Below the pieces are notes generated by a model. The model saw nothing but the letters and a program-made list of their open reading frames with translations. It had not been told where the DNA came from and did no database searches. A DNA stretch of 64,000 nt from Caenorhabditis remanei. Lineage: Eukaryota > Nematoda > Chromadorea > Rhabditida > Rhabditidae. The position numbers were made by a program, and so were the translations under genes. The DNA is taken from contig NC_071333.1 in assembly GCF_010183535.1 (NCBI RefSeq), forward strand, positions 17,048,587 to 17,112,586. The letters are read 5' to 3'. Below are positions 10,880 to 23,479 of the stretch, piece by piece (position 1 is the stretch's first letter; every line of letters begins with the position of its first letter).

Positions 10880-11349
10880 GGCTCTATTGGCAAAGAATGG
10901 TCCCAACCGCAAAGAACGGTCCCAAAAAATAAAAGAACGGTCCCAAAGAATTACATGGTCCCTACCGCAAAGAATGGTCCCAAAATTTTGGGTGACACAA
11001 ATTTCCGAATTACATGGTCCCAACCGCAAAGAATGGTCCCTCAAAATTGATACGGAAAACTTTTCACCATTCTCCTAGGCTTAGGTTTCTTGAAAATTGG
11101 GAAAAAATTGACAAATACGATTAATAACCGGTTTTGTCAATTTTTTCTCCAATTTCTAAAAAACCTAAGCCTAAGAGAATGGTGAAAAGTTTTTCGTATC
11201 AATTTTGAAGGACCATTCTTTGCGGTAGGGACCATGTAATTCGGAAATTTGGGTCACCCAAAATTTTGGGACCATTCTTTGCGGTTGGGACCATTCTTTG
11301 CGGTTGGGACCGTTCTTTGCGGTTGAGACCATTCTTTGCCAATAGAGCC
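10880..11349. mobile_element. 470-base palindromic element with 8-bp target duplication (hAT-like)
   Basis: Terminal inverted repeats GGCTCTATTGGCAAAGAATG and its complement bound the element. The arms carry repeated motifs ACCGCAAAGAATGGTCCC, and the centre is near 11115. Both sides are flanked by AAAAATTG (10872-10879 and 11350-11357), a perfect 8-bp direct duplication. The duplicated promoter of copy B has the uninterrupted site (AAAAAATTGACC near 5338-5348). An 8-bp duplication is typical of hAT-type transposons. No transposase is present, so it is non-autonomous. Confidence 0.85.
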
Positions 11350-11782
11350 AAAAATTGACCGCGCGCAACAACGTGAAAAAACACCATACACTCACAGACG
11401 TTTATTCATTGACTCTCAGATCGCCTTCTCAATCATTTTCTCATTTTGGAACATTATCTTCCATTTTATCTCGTATTTCTTTTTTCCAGACAGCAAGATC
11501 GCTCTAGCGCACCCCGCGCACACTGACCTTTGTGTAGTCTTTTGTCACTCTGCGTCTCCCCTGGCGCATCCTCTCTCACTTCCCAATACGTGGCGATCGC
11601 TCTTTGACAGTGAATCGATAATTATTCTAATGCGAGACAAACACATCCGGTTAGTTGTTTGCGATTTCTATTTTATTATATTTCTATTCTTTTGTTTATC
11701 TTTTCTCCTGTTTTATTTCGTTAACTATCAGTTCTTAACTCTTGCCTATTATTTTTGCAATGAATTTTTCCAATATCCAGAC

Positions 11783-12663
11783 ATGTCGTCAACCTCCGGA
11801 GAAACTACAATTAGATCCAACATTTTCTCTGTGCCAACCCATGTGACCGTCCAGCAAGAATACACCAGATGGAATTATCCAGTCGCCACTATCTTCATTG
11901 GTCCAACCAACCCCAAAGGCCAACACCCGGCAGTCTCCTCGGCAGCGATGTGCCAGATTTACGTTTTCAAGTGGACTTTCGTAAGTTTACCAGCAGGAGC
12001 TTTTCACACATTTAGTTTATCTTTTTCAGGCAGACCTCACCAAGACCGTCAGCCGCTTCATGGGCAAAGACCTCCGTCTAATCGTTGTGGGACGTACTAC
12101 GGTCGTGGATTCCAATGATGAATACATCCCATTGTTCAACAATTGCCGGTTTATTCACAGAGAAGCGGGAGGATATCACATTCTCTGTCGTATCTACCCG
12201 GTAAGTAATATCACATATAATCAAAGTTGATAGCAGGGATGGGCGGAACTGAAATTTTCGAAAACATCGGAATTCGGAACTTTCCAAGGTTCTTTTCGGA
12301 AATTTCGGAAACATTTTTATTTCTCAAAATTGATTCCGGAAATCGGAAACATTCGCAATTTTCGATTTCCATTCCGCACATCCCTGTTGGAAAGCTATAA
12401 AATACTATTGACCTCACAAAGAGCCTATTCTAATTTTTATTCCTTTCCAGACCGATATCTCCGGAAAACAGGCCCGAATTCGACTCGACAAGTTTGCCGA
12501 TGGTCTTGAAATGCCACGTGTATTTGAGCCAGTCACCCCATTATCTGGACGTTCAGACTCCTGCAGCCTCTCCAACAATCTGAATAACGGAAAACGGCGG
12601 CTCCCTTTGGATTCGGACGACGAGAACGCTGGCCCCTCCACGAAAGTTCTCCGTTTTGACTGA
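11783..12663 (+). CDS. Unrecognised three-exon family protein, copy C
   Basis: Exons 11783-11980 (66 codons), 12030-12200 (57 codons) and 12451-12663 (70 codons plus TGA) give 193 residues with phase 0 introns. It is collinear with copy B: the GPTNPKGQHPAVS core, LTKTVSRFMGKDLRLIVVG, DSNDEYIPLFNNCRFIHREAGGYH, and a tail ending STKVLRFD. It differs most in the N-terminal lead and the exon 3 tail; exon 2 is the most conserved part. The ATG follows ATATCCAGAC. Its promoter region was split by the 470-base element at 10880. A ubiquitin-like gene follows on the same strand, as in unit 1. Function unknown. Confidence 0.85.
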
Positions 12664-13920
12664 AATATGATATATTCTCTATTAAATAGAACTGTTTGAC
12701 AAAGTAGATTTTGATCTCTCTCGCTCATCACTTACATGCCCCGTGTCCCTTTTTCTGTAATTTTGTGCCCAGTTTTCACTTTTTATTGAGCTTTATTCAC
12801 CTACACACTTTACTCGCGTCTTGTATTGTTATGTTTATTTTATTGAATTCATGTAACAAAGCTCACCACTCATCCACAATAAAATTCTGTGCTAAATCAA
12901 CATGTTTTTACGGCAAACAACTTTTAAAAGGTTGATTCGATAGTTTCCTCGTTGATTTGAGTGTTGTGGGAGTTTTCCTTTAATGGGAAAACTCTAAATT
13001 AGGAGTCTTGGGCGACTTAGACGAAATTCAAAATTTCAGTATGCTGGCGTTCTTGTGACGCGGTTTACGACAGAAGTTTTGAATTTGAAACGCGTTTTTT
13101 GCTAATTTGTAAAAAGCTATGATACTGGTACGGCTGGGACCCATTTCAAAGTGGAAAATTGGAAATTTACTATTTCTCGCGTCTGTGACGTGTTTTGTGT
13201 TAAAAAAAACACTCTGAATGTGAGCTGAAAATCTTCAAGTTGATAAAATTTTCATCGAATATTCATTGAAAAATATTATTTTTGCCAATTTTCCTTTGCC
13301 ATTTTCAATATTTCCCTTTGTCATCGTCCTTTGTCTTCCGTGGACAGTAGAAACCAAAAAACACATTCACCAAATCGTTTATTTTAGCAAAGAGCAGGAT
13401 GACTGCAGTGTAGTATCTCTGCCCCTCCTCTCGACGGTTCGCATATCTTCCTTCTATTGCATCAGATAGCGCAACCCGACGCGTACCGCATAGACGGACC
13501 CGCTTAGGCCACCGTTGTCTCCTCCCCCTTCAGCACACCGAGAAAACGTTCCCGTAGCCTTTCTCATTGTGTTTTTTGTGGTTAGCATTGTCACTCTTTC
13601 GTGCTAATTATCTCATTTTCTTTATCATTTTTCTACTCTTAGATTCTACTAGTAGTGTTATTTAGATTAACAGTTTTAATCATACAGGACGTGACAGTTT
13701 TCTTATATTATCTTATCAATTTGCTAATAAGTAATATGTTTATTGATCCAAACAAACATACTGGGTCACACAGATAGAGAGCGAGAGAGATAAAAGACGT
13801 AGAAAATCGTAAGAGCCTCCTCATTGTGTCTATTAGAAGAACATGCTAATCGCTTCTATTTCTTCACTTCCCGGCATTTCCAAATGTTCTAATTTATATT
13901 ATTTACTATCGTTTTCAGAA

Positions 13921-14213
13921 ATGCAGATTGTCGTCCGTCCAATTTCCGGAATCGATTTTACCCTGTCGGTGGAGGACAACCAAACTGTGCAAGAACTTAA
14001 GGAAAACGTAAGAACAAGAGTATATAAAACTGAAAAGAATCCATTAATTTTCAGATCAAAAACAAAACTGGCGTACCAGTAGATCAAATGCGTCTAATCC
14101 ACAGAGGACGTCAACTGAGCAACGAAACAGAGTTGGGTACACGCAATTTCAAAGAGCTGGATATCGTTTTCATGCTTTTACGTCTTCTCTCCTGTAGTAA
14201 ATGCCCGTGTTAA
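13921..14213 (+). CDS. Ubiquitin-like protein without Gly-Gly, copy 2
   Basis: Exons 13921-14007 and 14055-14213 give 81 residues; the intron position is identical to copy 1. It is the closer of the two to ubiquitin: MQIVVRPISGIDFTLSVEDN, then ELKENIKNKTGVPVDQMRLI, HRGRQLSNETELG and a strand ending LLRLLSCSKCPC. The usual LRLRGG end is replaced by LRLLSC plus a CxxCxC-like tail, so ordinary conjugation is not expected. The Lys48 equivalent is Arg. The start follows TTTTCAGAA. It was co-duplicated with copy C upstream. A non-conjugating binding partner is one reading; metal or membrane attachment through the cysteines is only a guess. Confidence 0.87.
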
Positions 14214-14278
14214 GTTTATCGATCTTATTAACACATTGACTCATCTCATAACGTGATTCTCATTTTTTCCTTTTTTTG

Positions 14279-14341
14279 AATTTTGATCTGTCTCCATAAT
14301 TTTGATCTGTCTCCATAATTTTGATCTGTCTCCATAATTTT
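14279..14341. repeat. 19-bp tandem repeat, three units
   Basis: AATTTTGATCTGTCTCCAT occurs three times head to tail with a partial fourth start, in the 3' flank of the second ubiquitin-like gene. Copy 1 lacks this expansion. Confidence 0.85.
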
Positions 14342-14619
14342 GCAATGTTGTCATTGAACTTATATTGTAGTTGTCATACTCATTGGGATTCACTAACCGT
14401 TTTCCAAATCCTCATACTATGTATAGCTGTTGACAACCCATTTAATATTATAATCTTTCTAATAAAATTTTTATTAACTTTTTCAGACCACTGCATTTAA
14501 AAGGATTAATGAAGCATGTTTGATAATCATAACATTTCAACAAAAATCGTGTATTGAATAGCAAGAAACTAAGAAAATAATAAAAAATGAGAACTTACAG
14601 AGCTGCTACTGAAAGACCA

Positions 14620-15090
14620 AAAGGTAGACAAATTTGGCTACTCCAATCTTAGAACTTTTTTTCAGTAGGGGACAATTTTTTTGAAAAATTCATCCCAGGA
14701 AATATATCAAAGTATCGAATTTTTTATGTTGGCAGATATACTTTTCATTTACAAAAATGGAGCTCTAAGAATGGATAACACATTTATAAAAAATATGGTC
14801 ATTTTAAGTGGACAGCTCAAAAATCGCACTATTTTGGACTGAAATGGGTCGAATTGAGGAAGAAATTACTTTGTCCAGATAAAACTCCTTAAGGAGCGTT
14901 CATACAAAAAAGTTTTCACGTACAAAAATGGAGTTCTGTTCTTGGTCTGTTCGCTACCATGAAAAATTATTTTGTGGCATGTTTAACTTTACTATGACAC
15001 ACATTTTACTATGACACACTCTTCAAATTGGACATTTGCAACTGAAACTTTGAAATGTGATATATTTTCCGGAACTGTAACTAATGACAT
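14620..15090. mobile_element. Decayed Tc1-like miniature element
   Basis: It shares the family motifs CAGCTCAAAAATCGCACTAT, ACAAAAATGGAGTTCTGTTC and TTTACTATGACACACTC with the element at 17665, but the left arm is eroded. The rest of 14214-16302 shows no convincing gene. Confidence 0.6.
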
Positions 15091-16302
15091 CAGCTCCATT
15101 AGTTTTTCTCTCTCATTCTTCTGACCTGTGAAAATTGGACATTGTAACAGGCGAGATGCGAGAAAAGTCTACTGGTTGTTTTGAAATGATATCAGCTCTA
15201 GAAACAAATGAAGTTTGAAAATCTTGATAAAACACTTTTGCATACAAGATATCATCATGCCACTGAACGATCTGGGAAAAAGGAACAGACAACTGATGAT
15301 GAATTGTTTCAATAAGATGGTATCTGTTATGTTTGTTGGCTCTCTTTTTTCTTTGAGATCTAATTGTGAAACATCGAAGTTGTAATTATTGTTTTTGCTC
15401 TCAATATCTTTAATACTATTAACAACACGACATATGTCAGAAAACTTATTTTTTAATCATACAATATTTTAATCGATATATTGAAGAATTGGATTATTAA
15501 TTTAATGAGAAATTAAAGGTGGAAGCAGGGTGGCAGAAAGTGACAAGAGAGACATAAGAGACAAGACACATAGTGTAAAAAATACTTCGGTACTGAAATG
15601 CTGATACTATTGAGAATTTCAAAATGTAACAGATCCCGTTCTGATAAAAAGCGATGAGAATATAGAAGAGAACACATACTGTAAGAAATTGAATGACAAA
15701 ATCGAAGCAAGAGGCACTGGTGACTTAATGAGTAATCATTAAGAATTGAAAACCGATACACAGTTCCGAATTCCGGAAATATCCGGATAATGAGACATAT
15801 TCACCAAAAACCAGGAAGATGGTGTGTAAGCGTATGACAGATAGTTTGGAAAAATTATGGGGACAAATAAATCAAATACGGAGAAAGAAACACATGAGAA
15901 ATATAAAAACTCGAGAAAGGTCTTTGGGAGATGGGTTGGGAATGAATCGTAAATTTGAGAGAGGGTTGATGGATGGGTGTTTGATGAGATGTCACGAGAG
16001 AGGAGAGTTTGTTACTAACCGTATAGACTATTAAAAATGGCACCTGTTCAGAAGTTTCCTATTGGGAAGGAAAATCTTGCATGGCACGTGAATACTTAAA
16101 ACATCCGTGAGAAGAATACTGGGAAGGTTTGATTCTGTGGGAGGGAACATATGAAAAAGCTAAACAAGATAGAAAACATGTTTGCAGTATGACAGTGATT
16201 TGGATGCATGGTGGGGGTAATTGATTTTGAGAAAAATGTTAACATAGCAAATTTGATAAGATGGCGTGCAGAAAAGTACATTTGAGCTCTTGGAGCACAA
16301 GT

Positions 16303-19300
16303 TTAGAAGTTTCCAAAGCGAAGTGGGCCAAAGTTTCCGGTGAGGATGTCATTAGAGACAAATAAATCGTAGCTGTCGGCAACCTGTGGTTGGTCATCAG
16401 AGCTAGAAGTTGAGATGCTCAATGGACGATTTCCCAACAGTCCGAGGTCTGAAAATAAGGGTACGAGATGATTTTTGTTAATTTCGTATTCAAATTCTGC
16501 AAAGAAAAAAACTTACTGCTAACTCCTGGAAGAATAGTTGGAAGTGCACGAGAGGATCCAATGACTCCCGCGTTTGCGCTTCTGGTGGAACTTGTGTCAT
16601 TGACACTTGTACGTCCACAGGTGCATTCACAGGTACATCCTTCTGTTCCGAGTCTAGAGTCGTCCACCTGACTTGCAGTACTGATTTTCCCACTGTTTTG
16701 TCTCAACGACAACAAGTTTCCAAATTCAGATGATAGCTGATTGTCATTGTATAAATCAAAAGTACTTGGAGATCCGACACGAGATGGTTGACGAGTTTGA
16801 GCATTGCTCACACTGTTTACACTGTTCAACCATCCTCCCATACGAGATCCAGACCTCCAGAGATCATTTTGATGTGGTGAAGTTTGTCTGGAGCCATTGA
16901 CGGGAGCTGGTGCCTGGTAACTACTACTGACTGGCATTGGAGCGGTGAATTGGTTGTTATAGTGATGCGGTCTATGTTGAACGGACGAGCTTTGGTTGAA
17001 TGGCCGTCCAGTCATTCCATATGAGTCCCCCATTGGGACAGACATAGTTCGTTGAACTCCTCTTGGATGATGTGGTTGGAACAGTGGTTGATGGAGTTGT
17101 GGCTGTTGTTGCATTTGTTGTTCATACGGCATTGGAATCGGTGCAGCCAACATTGGGAAATTTTGCTCAATGAACTCACAGTAGTCAAAGTCGGGCAGAT
17201 TTCTGCGAGCAGAAACATACGCACGACTAGGGAAGACTGCGAAGGCAAAATTCTGACTGATGAGAAGGTTCAGGAAGTTTTGACGATCATATCCGACGTG
17301 ATCTTTGACGTTTTGAGGAATTTCTGGACTGGCGTAGAAGTCGTACAAACATTGAATCGAAGAGACTCCTCCGTGTCGTAATAGGAAAGAAGAGAGAAGG
17401 ACCACACATTGGTAGACAGCTGGGTACTGAAAATTTATTAGTATGATATTCTGTTGATGAGTTAGTTAGTTACCTGTAGAGTAATAGTGTCATCATTTTG
17501 AAGACAGAAGACGTGGGTACGACGCTCCACAAATTGACGGCGTTTCATTGAAGAGCTCCCGACATATCGGTAGAGCTTGTCATCCCCGTAGTTTGACATT
17601 TGTGAGTGGAGGCTGCAAATTTTAACATTGATTTTCAAATTACTACCGGTTCTAGACAAAACTACAGTGCCGGTCAAGAACATAGGTTATTTTGCCTTTT
17701 TCAGTTGAAAATATATATCGGAGTGTGTCATAGTGAAATTAACTGACCCACAAAATAATTTTTAATGGGATCTAACAGATTAAGAGTGGTACTCCAATTT
17801 TGTAGTTGACAGCTTTTTTGTATGCACATATCATGAAGAGTTATAGTAATTTCAACTCAATAGCTCAAAAATCGCACTATTTTGCACTGAAATTGGTCCA
17901 ATTGAGGGAGCAATTACTTTATCGAGAGGTAACTTGCTAGGGACCGTCCGTACAAACAAATTGTCAACTACAAAAATGGAGTTCTATTCTTGGTCTGTTT
18001 GATCCCATAAAAAGTTTTTTTGTGGGACAGTTAGTTTCACTATGACATACTCTCAAAGTTGGCTATTTTCAACTCAAAAAGGCAAAATATGATATATGTT
18101 TTGGTCGGTACTGTATATTCCTATCCCTATCTACAAACCATTTAAAAAAGGAGTCACACCTGCTCAACTGGATCTTGTGAATTCCGTTTCTTTGGAAGGT
18201 GCTGAGAAGAGCGTGGTAGGCAGTTTTCTCAAGTGCAGATGAATATGCGTCCTTTGCATTTGGTGGATTTGGGTTGGCCGCCTCCAAATCGACTTCCTTT
18301 GAGTTCTTGAAGACCTCAGTCGCTTCCTCTCCAAATAACGGACTGACTTGGTTGGCCGTGTATTGGTTTCCATCAGTGAGGATTGCATGGTATTTCAAAG
18401 TGAACCCGACACGAAGAACTTGAAGGAGATCATTTAGATTCTGTAAGTCAATTTTTGGGATTTAGAGTTATGCTGCTACAAACCTGATCGCAGAATTCCT
18501 TTGACTGGAACGAAATTACAGTTCCATCTGCAGTGGTGATGAGTCCAGCTTTCGATGATAGCCAAGTCAGAATTCCGTGTCCTTTGATGCTCTGCGGTTG
18601 CTCAGCAGGCTGTCCCATTAACGGTCCTCCAAAATAGGTTGGAATCACATTGTGATTATTTTGATAGCTGTTTGACACAAGTGATGAGTTGTTGCTGCTT
18701 CCAATGATGCCGTTTCCTTGGAAGTTGTTACCTCCGTAGTTGTTTCCAATGTGATTATTGACTTGTGTTGTATCTAAATATTCATAATAAGTCAGTCATT
18801 CCTCTCTATTGTTTTAAATATTCACATAGTCTTTAGTGCATGTGTGAATACACAATGGGTACTTAACACTTACGTGTTACGCAAACCATAACTAAGCCTA
18901 TTGCGTCAACCTGACCAATTTTCTAATAATAAGGTTTTACTAAGGTACATTTCCCGTCTAGTCTCGGTCTCACACTCTAATCCAAATGTAGCAGTGGCTC
19001 ATGAACGCGAGAACGTAAGAACAGCTGGTTATAGAAAATGAAAGTTTGCAAGTAGAAGAAGAAACCTTTAGGTCAATTTTGAAGCAAGGATGTGGAAACG
19101 TTTTACTGGCATGTGAAAGTTGTGACACGATACGTAGATGCAATCGAAAAAAGTTTGAACTATATTGGAACGGGTAGTTGATGCGGCACTAATGAAAACT
19201 ACACACTGACCCTGTGCCCACCGAGGAAAGGTTAAACTATGTTTCAAACAAAATTAGTAATACATAGATCATAAAAGTTTGTATATTTGAGACCTATGAC

Positions 19301-19577
19301 AGGTTTGCCTTGATTTCATGGTCCGCAGGCCTAGCGGAAATGCCAGTAATGGTAAAATTGACACTCTTAACGAAATATGAACCGACACCGAACCAGGTCA
19401 CAATCGAGATTGGCTTGCATGATAAGTATGGGCGAGTTCTTTAGGCAAACTAACAAAAGGAAAAATGATGTTAATTGTGATTTCGATCCGAAAAATGTTT
19501 CACACTAAAAATAAAAATTTACCTGAAATTGGTGGGAAATCCTGAAGTGAGAAGACCCGACGTGATTGTGTGTCCAT
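16303..19577 (-). CDS. Gln/Asn/Ser-rich protein, six exons, family not recognised
   Basis: Minus-strand exons 19523-19577, 18484-18773, 18160-18440, 17474-17612, 16517-17426 and 16303-16448 join in frame (phases 1, 0, 2, 0, 1) to 606 residues. The start MDTQSRRVFSLQDFPPIS was chosen because it gives the required phase. An Asn/Gly-rich lead follows. A folded part with GHGILTWLSSKAGLIT and DGTVISFQSKEF looks like a small beta-barrel. A second folded region (YPAVYQCVVLLSSFLLRHGG to FAVFPSRAYV) is predicted helical and could be a winged-helix or LOTUS-like fold, which is weak. The C-terminal half is Gln/Pro/Ser-rich (MQQQPQLHQPLFQPHH) with a CTCECTCG cluster. Such composition suits an RNA-granule or regulatory protein. 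Intron 3 holds a miniature transposon. Confidence 0.8.
17665..18113. mobile_element. 449-base Tc1-like miniature inverted-repeat element in an intron
   Basis: The ends CAGTGCCGGTCAAGAACATA and the complement of CAGTACCGACCAAAACATAT are inverted repeats, flanked by TA on both sides (17663-17664 and 18114-18115). The arms of about 150 bases pair throughout. The ends resemble those of Tc1 (CAGTGCTGGCCAAAAAGATA). No transposase is present. It sits in intron 3 of the six-exon gene. Confidence 0.88.
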
Positions 19578-22500
19578 TACCGGGTTTTGCATATAATGAT
19601 TGTTCAGCTCTCTTGCCATCACTGTCGTTTGATGTGTCTCCGGAAACGAATTCGATAGAATTCGACGGAGAACTACACTGAAATCCCAAAAATTCAGTTG
19701 GAGTAAAAAAAAGTCGGAGACGAGAGAAAAAAAAACAGTGAGGTTTCAAGAATGTCATTGAGAAAATTTGAAACTAATGGTGTAGAACTAGTTCCTGAAA
19801 GAACATCTCATGTCGGCAAGTAAATTGAATGGGGTTGAAAATGTCAAAACGAATAAGAGAATGTACTTCATGTTTCACTCTCACGGGCGTGAGTGTCGTA
19901 GGTATTGCTGAGAGAAAACGGACAAAAATTTGGTGGACCAATGATTATTCATCCATGGTTCGGTCGACTGGGAGAGACCAGTCTCTTTATCGAGTGACCA
20001 CTCTGGAAAATGGGTGGTGGTCCTGGTGGTCCTACACAAATACAAAAACGCGGCGGGATTTCTGCTGTCCAGAGGGGGCAGTCGATGTGAAGCACTGAGA
20101 CACAGCGAGGAGGCCACGAAGGAGAATACGAGAAACGCGAACGGTCCGGTCCGCCTTCGCGTCTCCTATTCTTTCTCCTCCCGGTTGACCCCTCAGGAAC
20201 ACACCCTCCGCGTTCTTCCCGGCGGGAGAACGAGCCAACAATTCCCTCGGCGTTCTGCCTCTTGGGGTATTCATCGAGACGCGAATAAGTGGGAGAGATA
20301 GATAGGACGATGAAATGGAACAAAAAAACAAAAAATGGGTGTACTTTTGAACATTCAGAGGAAAGTAAGCCTCTTAATTTTACTTGCAACGGGTCAAGCC
20401 GGGTATCAGTGCAAAAATTCGAAATTTTTAATTTTTAAAAGACTTTTTTTCCAAAAAAAGTCGAATTTTCGAAATATTTTTAACTTTTGATGAAAACTCA
20501 ACCATACATAGGATTTTAGACTATTTTTGATAAAAATATCAAAAAAAAATTTCAAAATTTTTTTTGATTCCGGGCCGAAATTTGGTAGTTTGGGTAATAC
20601 CCCCATACCTCCCGTTTCCCTTTTTATTAATCATGTCTTTTATGCAACTCCTAAAACCAATTAAATTTTTCGTGTCAGTGGTTTCCACCCTTCGATGAAA
20701 TAAATAAATAAACCCCATGGTATTGAAATAAGTGGACAATTCGAGCTACGTCATTCAGTAGTATCTTTTTAAGGACCATAGAAACGGAGTAATCCTGCAC
20801 GATTATAATTTTCTACTATAAGGACGACTTCCTTCCCTTCCCAACAGAAAGAATTTGTCAACTTCCATTTAGTACTCCTTTTCTCTTTTTCTCATGACCC
20901 GCCAAAACTCTCCTCCATAACTCATCTCGAGAATCCGAGCCCCTTCAAACAACAGACAAGCAGACACCTTTGTCAAACACTGCCGCGGTCACCTGGACAA
21001 CTGACATCATCTGATTAAGAGGAGGGGATTGCGTTGGCTTTACTGTGCAAAGATGCAGAAAAGAAAAGAAAAGGGGGGTTCAAGGACAATATCCATCTTT
21101 TCTGTTTGCGATAAGACCTGGGGCTTAGTATTTTGAGGAGTGGACAGTGGACAACGAGGGATGAATAGAACAATGCCATTCAAATAAGGCTCTAGTGTGT
21201 CACGCTGAGTAGACGGTTTGTTAATGGGAAAATAAGAAGGTAAAGGGTTACATGAATTTGAATTCGAAATAACAAAAAATTGAAGATAATTCGAAAACTT
21301 CGGTTATGAAATTCTCAAAAACTCATACCAAGAAAACCTAAACTATAAGCAATCCGTGACTTTCCCATACCAACGGAACCAATTGCTTTTGTAAAACAAT
21401 ACAAAAGATAAGATATCTTGAAGATAACATATACGTAGAAGGCTCCGGTTGCCGAATTTTGGGAAGAAAAATGGTCGTCCACTAGAAGAATAAAAATGAC
21501 AATGTTTGTTTAGCGGCAAGGAATGATTTTTTTTTCCCGGATAAAAAACGAAACAATTCTCCAAATGGTTAGTTACTTTTGCCGTCGCCGCGAAAATTGT
21601 TATATTTGGTATATGAATTGTTGTCTAAAAAGGAAAGAGGATTGCTAAGAAAGAAACAGATGATGACACCCAATTAAAGGGTTCTATCACTTAACACCTT
21701 ATTCATCACCTTCCCGGATGAAGAGAATATGAACGGAATTATGTATCTTAGTGGTTATCCCGTTTTGAAATCAAAGTCGGAAGATATATATCTTCAAACT
21801 TGACTGAGCCATATTGTTTTCCTAAGCATACGGTAGAAGCAAAATATATAATCACACCTTGATACACCATCTGCTTGACCCAAAATAATTGCAATGTTGT
21901 TTGCCAGAAATAATTGATGCCTTGCTCATATATACGAGAGTCGTGGTCTAATGATGCAAGGCAACCTTTTCTGTGCAGAGGTAAGAGATTTTGTCTTGCC
22001 GATCGGTGATTCATCAAATAATTACTTTGTACTGTCTGGACCATTATGGGAATGTGAGTGATGATGGTGGCAGTGTAACAACAGATGGAAAGGGATTGTT
22101 GCCAAATACACTGCTGTTCAGAAAAAACATCATAACTCAGGAAAAGTTCGGAAAAAAACATTTCAAACGCTGTTTCTGTTTCCAAAATAGTCCAACTTTC
22201 TCCCATTCTTCGTCCTTACCACGCAAACTTTCCCAAATCAGAAAAATATCTTCTCTTGGTTTTTCCGCCGTTGTTTGAGAAGACAATATCATCTTCGTCT
22301 CTTTTAGTATTGGTACACATTCTACAAAAAAACGGACATCAAAGGTTTGCGGGGTGTGTCCTTATCTTTTCATCTTATCGTCTGATGAAGAACACAACGA
22401 TTGGGCAAGAGACCTATGAATTATGACAAATAAAACAGAATCGGTTTTGCGCGGGGTGAAAGAAAGTGAGTGGAAGTTCGGGAATTTTAAAAAAAACTGA

Positions 22501-23479
22501 ATGTGAGAAGTATGAACTTTCAAATGGTTGAAAAGTAACTTTCATTATTTGGTGGTAACAAATCGTCTAATATTCAGGATTTCGAGGTTTTAGTCGTACT
22601 TGTCAAAGCCCGGGCCAAGCCTTGTCAGAAAAAAAGACCCGGTTCGTAGGCCCGGGTGGAAGTCTCGGATGATTGGTGTCAAAATTCAAAATTCAGTTTA
22701 TTTTCAAGTTTTTCGAATTTTGTTTTGCGAAAAAGTGAAATTTTCGACTATGATTTAAAAATGTGTTTTTTTTAAAATCCGGACCCGACCTTCAACAAGT
22801 TTTCTTGTCTCGGCCCGGTTCGGCATGGGATTCCGGGTCTTCTCGGGCCTTGTCGTTCCGGGCCGGGACTTGACAAGCATGATTTCAGCAAACTTGGAAC
22901 GGAAAAATCTTCCAAAAACCGTTTTCTCGGTTTTCCACCAGAGGACCTCGTTGTGCGGAACACACCGCTTAATATTTTCTCATCTGTTGTTAATCCTGAG
23001 GATTATCACCATCTCTTACGTGTTTGTTCATATCAGGTAATACTTATGTACCATTTTGTTCTTTTGGATTCGAGATATTTCTCACCAAGAAGCAAACTAA
23101 CATTTTTAGTCTTCCTTTAACTGATTACCGTCTCCTTATCACTTTTACCAAAACTTATCAAAACTGTGACTGAATTTTTGTTCGCGCGACGTTTCTATTT
23201 GATAAATTCCTTTTCTATCACCTTATCAACCGATTAGAAACAAAAGACACGCATACGGCAGTCATTTTTCTCTCGTCAATTTTCTTCTCTATCTCTCTCG
23301 AATGTACACTTTTTCTTGATGCTCCTCCTTCAAAAGTTTCAAAAAAGAAAACCTGTATTGCCTTTTTATCATCTCTAACCGTTCGAGAAGGTTCAAGTAA
23401 TTTTGTCATTTTGTGTCAAACTGAAGATATTACTTTGGTTCTCATTGGATTCTCATTCTATTGGTGTGTCGCTTTCAGA
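19578..23479. other. Long intergenic stretch, no gene supported
   Basis: It is mostly AT-rich with a GC-rich patch at about 20020-20290 that gives open frames on both strands without splice support or family similarity. Two copies of a dispersed repeat with GGCCCGG-type ends and an AT-rich core lie at about 20385-20590 and 22595-22870; a third is at 33600-33840. I see nothing else firm. Confidence 0.5.

Noticed and set aside
11336..12118. A 260-codon open frame on the plus strand
   Set aside because: Only its middle (from 11783) is the real exon 1 of copy C. The upstream part is promoter sequence, and the downstream part reads through the intron donor at 11981.
20014..20389. Overlapping open frames on both strands in a GC-rich patch
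   Set aside because: Several frames are open at once because of base composition. The translations are Pro/Arg-rich without motifs, and splice signals are absent.
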